NCBI GenBank assembly: GCA_019240115.1
Contig: JAFAYV010000040.1
Span: 1-41,240 of the forward strand
From: Solirubrobacterales bacterium
GTDB taxonomy: Bacteria > Actinomycetota > Thermoleophilia > Solirubrobacterales > Solirubrobacteraceae
Length of the DNA: 41,240 nucleotides
Direction of reading: 5' to 3'
Part shown: one piece after another, positions 36,392-41,240 of the stretch
Layout: every line of letters begins with the position of its first letter
Numbering within the stretch: position 1 is the first letter of the stretch
The notes under the pieces: generated by a model
What the model was told of the DNA's origin: nothing
Database searches by the model: none
What the model saw: only the letters and a program-made list of their open reading frames with translations
Made by a program: the position numbers and the translations under genes

Positions 36392-39300
36392 ATGCGAGAC
36401 TTCCTCACCGCCGCGCGCGAGCGCACGATCGTCTTCGACGGGGGCATGGGCGCCACCCTCGAGCAGTTCGACCTCAGCCTCGAGCGCGACTATCGCCTCC
36501 CGGGACGCTGCCACGAGGCGCTGGTGCTCAACCGGCCCGACGTCATCGAGGGCGTCCATGCCTCGATGCTCGACGCGGGCGCCGACGTCCTGGAGACCGA
36601 CACCTTCCAGGCCTCGCGGATCAAGCTCTCCGAGTGGGGCCTGCAGGACCACACCCACGAGATCAACCTCCGCGCCGCCCAGATCGCGCGGGCGGCCGCG
36701 GGCGAGGCGCGGTTCGTCTCGGGCGCGATCGGCCCGACGGGCTTCCTCCCCGCCTCCGACGACGCGACGCTCGGTCAGATCAGCTTCGGCGAACTGGTCA
36801 CGGTGTTCGCCGAGCAGGCGACCGGCCTGCTGCAGGGCGGCGTCGACCTCGTGACGATCGAGACCGTCCAGGACATCCTCGAATGCAAGGCGGCGATCTT
36901 CGGGGTACGCGAGGCGTTTACCGAGGTCGGGCGCAGCGTCCCGATCCAGTGCAGCGTGTCGCTGCTGCCCCAGGGCGGCAAGATGCTGCTCGGGACCGAC
37001 ATCGCCGCCGTCCTGGCCACGCTCGAGGCGCTTGGGGTCGATGCGCTCGGGCTCAACTGCTCGACCGGCCCCGAGGACATGCGCGACGCGATCCGCTTCC
37101 TCGGCGAGCTGGCCCCGGTCCCCGTCCACTGCATCCCCAACGCCGGCCTCCCGCTCCAGGGACCGAACGGCGAGACGATCTTCCCCGAGGAGCCCGGGCC
37201 CCTCGCCGAGGTGCTCGGCGAGTTCGTCGAGCGCTACGGCATCTCGATCGTCGGCGGCTGCTGCGGCACCACCCCCGCCCACATCGAGGCGATCGTCGAC
37301 CGCGTCGGCGGCCACGAGCCGCCGCCGCGCCCGCGGCGCCGTCCGGCGCACGTCAGCTCGATGATCGCCGCCACGCCGCTCGTCCAGGACCCGCGCCCGA
37401 CGCTCGTCGGCGAGCGGGTCAACTCGCAGGGCTCGCGCAAGGCCAAGGAGATGCTGCTCGCCGACGACTACGATGGCCTGCTGCTCGTCGCCGAGGACCA
37501 GGTCGCGGGCGGCGCCCACGTGCTCGACATCTGCGTGGCGCTGACCGAGCGCCCGGACGAGGCCGACCAGATGGCCGAGGTCGTCAAGCGGATCTCGCTC
37601 TCCCAGCCGGCGCCGATCCAGGTCGACTCCACCGAGCCCGAGGTGATCGACGCGGCGCTGCAGCGGATCCCCGGCCGCGCGATCGTCAACTCGATCAACC
37701 TCGAGGCCGGCCGCGACAAGCTCGACCGCGTCGTTCCGCTCGCCAGGGCTCACGGCGCGGCGGTGATCGCGCTGACGATCGATGAGGTCGGGATGGCCAA
37801 GACCGCCGAGCGCAAGCTCGAGATCGCCCGGCGGATCACCGAGTACTGCTGCGACGAGCACGGCCTGCACCGCGACGCGCTCATCTTCGACTGCCTGACG
37901 TTCACGCTGACCACCGGCGACGCCGAGTGGCGCCCGAGCGCGATCGCGACGATCGAGGGCATCCGGGCGGTCAAGCGCGAGCTGCCGGGCGTGCAGACCT
38001 CGCTCGGGGTCTCCAACGTCAGCTTCGGCGTCGGCCTGGCGGCTCGCTCGGTGCTCAACAGCGTGTTCCTGCACCACTGCGTCGAGGCGGGCCTGGACCT
38101 GGCGATGGTCAACCCGAACCACATCACGCCCTACTCGGAGATCCCGCAGAACGAGCGCGAGCTCGCCGACGACCTCGTCTTCGATCGCTCAGACGTTGCG
38201 CTCGAGCGCTTCATCGCGCACTTCGAGGCCAAGGGACCCGAGGCCGACCTCGGCAACGACAAGGCGGACCCGACCGAGGGCATGGAGCCCGAGGAGGCGC
38301 TGCACTTCCACATCCTGCGGCGCAAGAAGGACGGCGTCGAGGCGTGGATCGACTCGAGCGTGGAGAAGATCGGCGCCGTTCCGACCCTGAACACGGTGCT
38401 GCTCCCGGCGATGAAGGAGGTCGGCGACAAGTTCGGCGCCGGCGAGCTCATCCTGCCGTTCGTCCTGCAGTCGGCCGAGGTGATGAAGAAGGCGGTCGCC
38501 CGGCTCGAGCGCTACCTCGACAAGCTCGAGGGCTACACGAAGGGGACGGTCGTCATCGCCACCGTGTTCGGCGACGTGCACGACATCGGCAAGTCGCTGG
38601 TCAACACGATCCTGACCAACAACGGCTACACGGTCGTCGACCTCGGCAAGCAGGTGCCGATCTCGACGATCCTCGAGGCCGCGGTGGCGCACCACGCGAC
38701 CGCGATCGGGCTGAGCGCGCTGCTCGTCTCCACCTCGAAGCAGATGCCGGCCGCAGTCCAGGAGCTGCACGAGCGCCAGCTCGAGTTCCCGGTGCTCATC
38801 GGCGGGGCGGCGATCAACCGCAACTTCGGCCTGCGCATCCTCTACCCCAACGGCACCGAGTCCGACGAGATCTACGAGCCCGGCGTCTTCTACTGCAAGG
38901 ACGCCTTCGACGGCCTGTCCAAGATGGACCAGCTGATCGACGACGAGGCCCGCGAGGCGCTCGTGGCCAAGACCCGGGACGCCGCCCGGCGCCTGCGCGA
39001 GCAACCCGACGCCGAGCCCGATGATGCGCCCGATGTCACCGACGCCAGCGTGCGCAGCGCCGCCGCGGTCGACGTCCCGGTCCCCGAGCCGCCGTTCTGG
39101 GGCGTGCGCGAGCTCGAGGTCGAACTCGACGAGGTCTACCCCCATCTCGACACCCACGTCCTGTTCAAGCTGCACTGGGGCGGGCGCGGCGTCAAGGGCG
39201 AGGAGTGGTCCCGGCTGCTGGCCGAGGACTTCCAGCCCCGCCTTGAGCGGATGTGGCGCGAGCAGGACTATCTCCACCCGCGCGCGCTGCTCGGCTACTT

Positions 39301-39979
39301 CCCGTGCAACGCCGACGGCAACGAGCTGATCGTCTGGGACCCCGAGGACTTCGACCCCGCCCACCCTCGCGAGCTCGAGCGCCTCGTGTTCCCGCGCCAG
39401 CCACGCCACGACCGCATCTGCCTGTCCGACTTCTACCGACCGATCGGCAGCAGCCCGGACGTGGTGGCTTTGCAGGCGGTCACCGCCGGCGACGAGGTCA
39501 CCGAGCTGCTGGCCTCGCTCGAGTCCGACGGCGAGTTCGCCGAGCAGCTGTTCGTCCACGGCCTCGGCGTCCAGACCGCCGAGGGAATGGCCGAGTGGCT
39601 GCACGCGCGGGTGCGCGCCGACTTCGGGATCGCGCCCGCCCAGGGCCGACGCTACTCCTGGGGCTATCCGTCCTGCCCCGAGCAGTCCGAGCTCGAGAAG
39701 GTCTTCCGCCTGCTCGACGCGCCCGACATCGGCCTGCGCCTCTCCGGCGGCTACGCCGTCGAGCCCGAGCAGTCGACGCTTGCGATCGTCGCCCACCACC
39801 CCCAGGCGGTCTACTTCGGCATGCGCTCGGGGACCCTGCCCCGTACCGACCGCCAGGCCTCCGACGAGCTCATCGCCGGGACCGATAAGGACCCGACCCG
39901 CGGGGCCGCGCTCCCCGACGCCGACCCCGAGCCCGCGGAGGCGCCCGCCGGCGAGCCCCGCCTCGAGCCCGCCGCCTGA
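36392..39979 (+). CDS. metH: Cobalamin-dependent methionine synthase
   Basis: 1195-aa multidomain enzyme transferring the methyl group of 5-methyltetrahydrofolate to homocysteine through cobalamin. Domains in order: homocysteine-binding (about 1-310) with zinc ligands Cys-223 (LNCSTGP), Cys-290 and Cys-291 (VGGCCGTTP); pterin-binding (about 335-600); cobalamin cap and B12-binding (about 620-860) with D728-x-H730-x-x-G in GDVHDIGKS; SAM-binding activation domain (about 890-1160) with the RxxxGYxxCP-like end RRYSWGYPSCPEQSE. The length is close to E. coli MetH (1227 aa). ATG at 36392 fits family N-termini; a GTG at 36365 would add nine residues. No B12 riboswitch is seen. The C-terminal tail is Glu/Ala/Pro-rich. 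Confidence 0.96.
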   Translation: MRDFLTAARERTIVFDGGMGATLEQFDLSLERDYRLPGRCHEALVLNRPDVIEGVHASMLDAGADVLETDTFQASRIKLSEWGLQDHTHEINLRAAQIARAAAGEARFVSGAIGPTGFLPASDDATLGQISFGELVTVFAEQATGLLQGGVDLVTIETVQDILECKAAIFGVREAFTEVGRSVPIQCSVSLLPQGGKMLLGTDIAAVLATLEALGVDALGLNCSTGPEDMRDAIRFLGELAPVPVHCIPNAGLPLQGPNGETIFPEEPGPLAEVLGEFVERYGISIVGGCCGTTPAHIEAIVDRVGGHEPPPRPRRRPAHVSSMIAATPLVQDPRPTLVGERVNSQGSRKAKEMLLADDYDGLLLVAEDQVAGGAHVLDICVALTERPDEADQMAEVVKRISLSQPAPIQVDSTEPEVIDAALQRIPGRAIVNSINLEAGRDKLDRVVPLARAHGAAVIALTIDEVGMAKTAERKLEIARRITEYCCDEHGLHRDALIFDCLTFTLTTGDAEWRPSAIATIEGIRAVKRELPGVQTSLGVSNVSFGVGLAARSVLNSVFLHHCVEAGLDLAMVNPNHITPYSEIPQNERELADDLVFDRSDVALERFIAHFEAKGPEADLGNDKADPTEGMEPEEALHFHILRRKKDGVEAWIDSSVEKIGAVPTLNTVLLPAMKEVGDKFGAGELILPFVLQSAEVMKKAVARLERYLDKLEGYTKGTVVIATVFGDVHDIGKSLVNTILTNNGYTVVDLGKQVPISTILEAAVAHHATAIGLSALLVSTSKQMPAAVQELHERQLEFPVLIGGAAINRNFGLRILYPNGTESDEIYEPGVFYCKDAFDGLSKMDQLIDDEAREALVAKTRDAARRLREQPDAEPDDAPDVTDASVRSAAAVDVPVPEPPFWGVRELEVELDEVYPHLDTHVLFKLHWGGRGVKGEEWSRLLAEDFQPRLERMWREQDYLHPRALLGYFPCNADGNELIVWDPEDFDPAHPRELERLVFPRQPRHDRICLSDFYRPIGSSPDVVALQAVTAGDEVTELLASLESDGEFAEQLFVHGLGVQTAEGMAEWLHARVRADFGIAPAQGRRYSWGYPSCPEQSELEKVFRLLDAPDIGLRLSGGYAVEPEQSTLAIVAHHPQAVYFGMRSGTLPRTDRQASDELIAGTDKDPTRGAALPDADPEPAEAPAGEPRLEPAA

Positions 39980-40070
39980 GCCCCGCCCCCAGCCGCCGCC
40001 TGAGCCCCGCCTCCAGCCCACCGCCTCGAGCCCGCCGCCTGAGCCCCGCTTCAGCCCGCCGCCTGAGCCG
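39955..40070. repeat. Degenerate GAGCCC/CCGCCGCCTGAGCC repeats at the metH 3' end
   Basis: The sequence CCGCCTGAGCCCCGC and variants recur about every 20-35 bases from the last metH codons, across the 71-base gap, into the end of the convergent gene. The metH stop codon itself lies in one such copy. No clean hairpin is seen. Confidence 0.6.
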
Positions 40071-41010
40071 GGGTCAGCAGTGCGCGGAGCGTCGCCGCGA
40101 TCTCGCGCGGGCGCTCGTGCAGCTGACGCCAGGTCACGCGCAGCACCCGCCACCCGGCGCCGACGAGGCGGAGGTCTCGGGCCCGGTCGGCCTCGAACGC
40201 CGCGCGGGTGAGGTGGGTCGCCGCGCCGTCGACCTCGACCGCGACCGCCGCCTGGCGCCAGACGAAGTCCGGGCGCAGACCCGGCGCGCCGTCGCCGGGG
40301 TCGACGTAGGCGTTGACCTCGGGCGCCGGCAGGCCGGCGTCCCGGCACAGCGCGAGGAACCACTCCTCGAGCTCTGACCGGGTGACGGTCGATCCCGCGA
40401 CGTGGCGCTCGAGCGTCGCGGCGAGCCGATGTGCGGCTCGGGTGGTGCGGTTGCGCTCGATCTGGTCGAGCAGGGCGTCGAGGTCGAAGATGCGCAGCAC
40501 CTCGGCCTGATCGAGGGCGCGCTCGAGCTGGCGGCCGGGCACCCCCGCCGCGAGGTCGACCAGCGTGCGGGAGACCGTGGTGACGGGGATGCCGTCGACG
40601 CGGGTGATGTCCTGCGCCGTCAGATTCACCGAGCGATGGACCTCGATCCCGAGGTGACCATGGGTGCTGCGACCGGGCACGATCACCTCGACCGTCGCCC
40701 GGGTGCTCGATCGCAGCCCGTGCAGCTCGGCGGCGGAGCGGTGCGAAAGCGCCGCGCTCGGTCCGCAGGCCAGGACGGCCGCCAGGTCCCGGCCCCGAGC
40801 GCTGACCAGCGACGCCGGCACGAGCGCGTATACGCCCCGGTGGAGCCGATGCAGGCGGCCGACGGCGGCGCGTCGGTGCACCGCCCGCTCACTGCACCCG
40901 AGCGCGGTGAGATCCGCCAGCGTCAGGATCCCATGCTGGCACGCGGCCACCACGGCAAGCTGGGCATCCAACCGACGCTCAGCGTCGGTTTCTCGCCCCG
41001 CCTCTCCCAT
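40051..41010 (-). CDS. AbiEi-like winged-helix plus DUF559 (Vsr-like nuclease fold) protein
   Basis: 319 aa. The N-terminal part (about 20-65) has the AbiEi antitoxin-type winged helix: GILTLADLTALGCSERAVHRR followed by LHRGVYALVP. The middle (about 85-150) contains SHRSAAELHGLR and VTTVSRTLVDLA, common in this family. The C-terminal part (about 215-310) is DUF559-like, related in fold to very-short-patch-repair nucleases: PDFVW, VAVEVDG with acidic metal-ligand-type residues, then RARDLRLVGAGWRVLRVTW. Such two-part proteins are common, often solitary, in actinobacteria, and their function is not established. There is no AbiEii toxin gene beside it. ATG at 41010 with a poor ribosome-binding site. 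Confidence 0.75.
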   Translation of the reverse strand: MGEAGRETDAERRLDAQLAVVAACQHGILTLADLTALGCSERAVHRRAAVGRLHRLHRGVYALVPASLVSARGRDLAAVLACGPSAALSHRSAAELHGLRSSTRATVEVIVPGRSTHGHLGIEVHRSVNLTAQDITRVDGIPVTTVSRTLVDLAAGVPGRQLERALDQAEVLRIFDLDALLDQIERNRTTRAAHRLAATLERHVAGSTVTRSELEEWFLALCRDAGLPAPEVNAYVDPGDGAPGLRPDFVWRQAAVAVEVDGAATHLTRAAFEADRARDLRLVGAGWRVLRVTWRQLHERPREIAATLRALLTPAQAAG

Positions 41011-41030
41011 TCCGCGAGCGTGGCAGGAAA

Positions 41031-41075
41031 GGTGTCACCCGTGAGTGACGCGGCGTGTCAGTTGAGTCACTGTCA
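41031..41075. repeat. Cluster of GTCAC/GTGAC words upstream of the AbiEi/DUF559 gene
   Basis: GGTGTCACC (41031-41039), GTGAGTGAC (41041-41049), GTGTCAGTTGAGTCAC (41055-41070) and TGTCAG (41071-41076) form overlapping direct and inverted repeats just upstream of the AbiEi-like gene. They may be an autoregulatory operator or promoter region. Confidence 0.4.
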
Positions 41076-41240
41076 GGCGCGCAGCGCGGTCCGCAGCTCC
41101 GCGGGGAGCTCGGCGACCGGGTCTGGCGCCGGCTCGAGGGCCGGATCCGGGGCCGGCCCGGGCGCGAGCCCACGTCGTCCGCCGCGCCCACCGGCGCCGT
41201 CGCGCCCGCCGGCGCCGTCGCGCCCGCCGGCGCCGTCGCG
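41073..41240 (-). CDS. 3' end of an unidentified gene with RDGAGG repeats (5' end outside window)
   Basis: On the minus strand the frame from base 41240 stays open for 55 codons to TGA at 41075-41073. It encodes three copies of RDGAGG (18-bp unit), a Gly/Arg stretch and a Pro/Ala-rich end finishing in PVAELPAELRTALRA. The last part looks like a genuine structured C-terminus after a flexible linker. No domain is recognisable, so no function is given. It would be transcribed in the same direction as the AbiEi/DUF559 gene, 62 bases upstream of its start. Confidence 0.5.
   Translation of the reverse strand, partial: RDGAGGRDGAGGRDGAGGRGGRRGLAPGPAPDPALEPAPDPVAELPAELRTALRA

Noticed and set aside
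40979-41191. 70-codon minus-strand frame at the right end
   Set aside because: It is Arg/Pro/Ser-rich, overlaps the start of the AbiEi/DUF559 gene out of frame, and competes with a better frame ending at 41073.

Overview
The window is GC-rich (roughly 70% or more by eye), densely coded DNA of an aerobic, saprophytic-looking actinobacterium. An actinobacterial-type integration host factor, a eukaryotic-type UDP-glucose pyrophosphorylase, GTG/TTG starts, TAnnnT -10 boxes and a polyhydroxyalkanoate (PHA) locus together suggest the Thermoleophilia/Solirubrobacterales. That placement is inference from gene content, not from a marker gene. I see no rRNA, tRNA, CRISPR array, insertion sequence or prophage.

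Layout. 1-2620: the repeat-rich 3' end of one gene, then a MoxR-type AAA+ ATPase overlapping a CoxE-like VWA protein. 2653-6134: a TPP riboswitch followed by a tightly coupled operon for an NMT1/THI5-type thiamine-precursor ABC transporter (ATPase, permease, lipoprotein) and a DUF3891 protein. 6137-10493: an AlkA-like DNA glycosylase with a small membrane protein, an alpha-oxoamine synthase, mIHF and an aldo/keto reductase. 10566-12837: type III glutamine synthetase behind a repeat-decorated promoter. 12942-17107: a methyltransferase and a DegT-type aminotransferase, a frameshifted BTAD-domain remnant, and a secreted TIM-barrel protein with a peptidoglycan-binding domain. 17177-20871: an isochorismatase-like hydrolase, an orphan NarL-type response regulator translationally coupled to UDP-glucose pyrophosphorylase, and a second aldo/keto reductase.

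20884-30066 is a single-strand L-arabinose locus: galK, a LacI-type regulator, a Tat-type sugar-binding lipoprotein, permease, ATPase, araB, araA and araD, nearly all overlapping or touching. Two GTTAGC-type operators, one laid over the -10 box of a TTGACA promoter, suggest that the LacI protein controls itself and the transport/catabolic operon. A tatA-like gene diverges from galK and an RsbW-like ATPase follows.

31005-36238 is a PHA cluster: a minimal PhaE/PhaR-like subunit, class III-like PhaC, a PhaB-type reductase, an XRE regulator and 3-hydroxybutyrate dehydrogenase on the plus strand. Convergent to these are a second PhaC-like protein and a phasin. No thiolase (phaA) is present. The phasin and second PhaC-like gene are separated by a terminator-like hairpin and a duplicated ribosome-binding/start module with a six-codon upstream ORF. 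36392-39979 is cobalamin-dependent methionine synthase, possibly leaderless. The window closes with an AbiEi/DUF559-like protein and the 3' end of a Gly/Arg/Asp-repeat protein. Both ends lie inside tandem repeats, which may mark assembly breaks.

The best candidates for undescribed biology are the DUF3891 gene in the TPP-riboswitch operon, the mini-ORF/duplicated start module before the second PhaC-like gene, and the response regulator coupled to UDP-glucose pyrophosphorylase.
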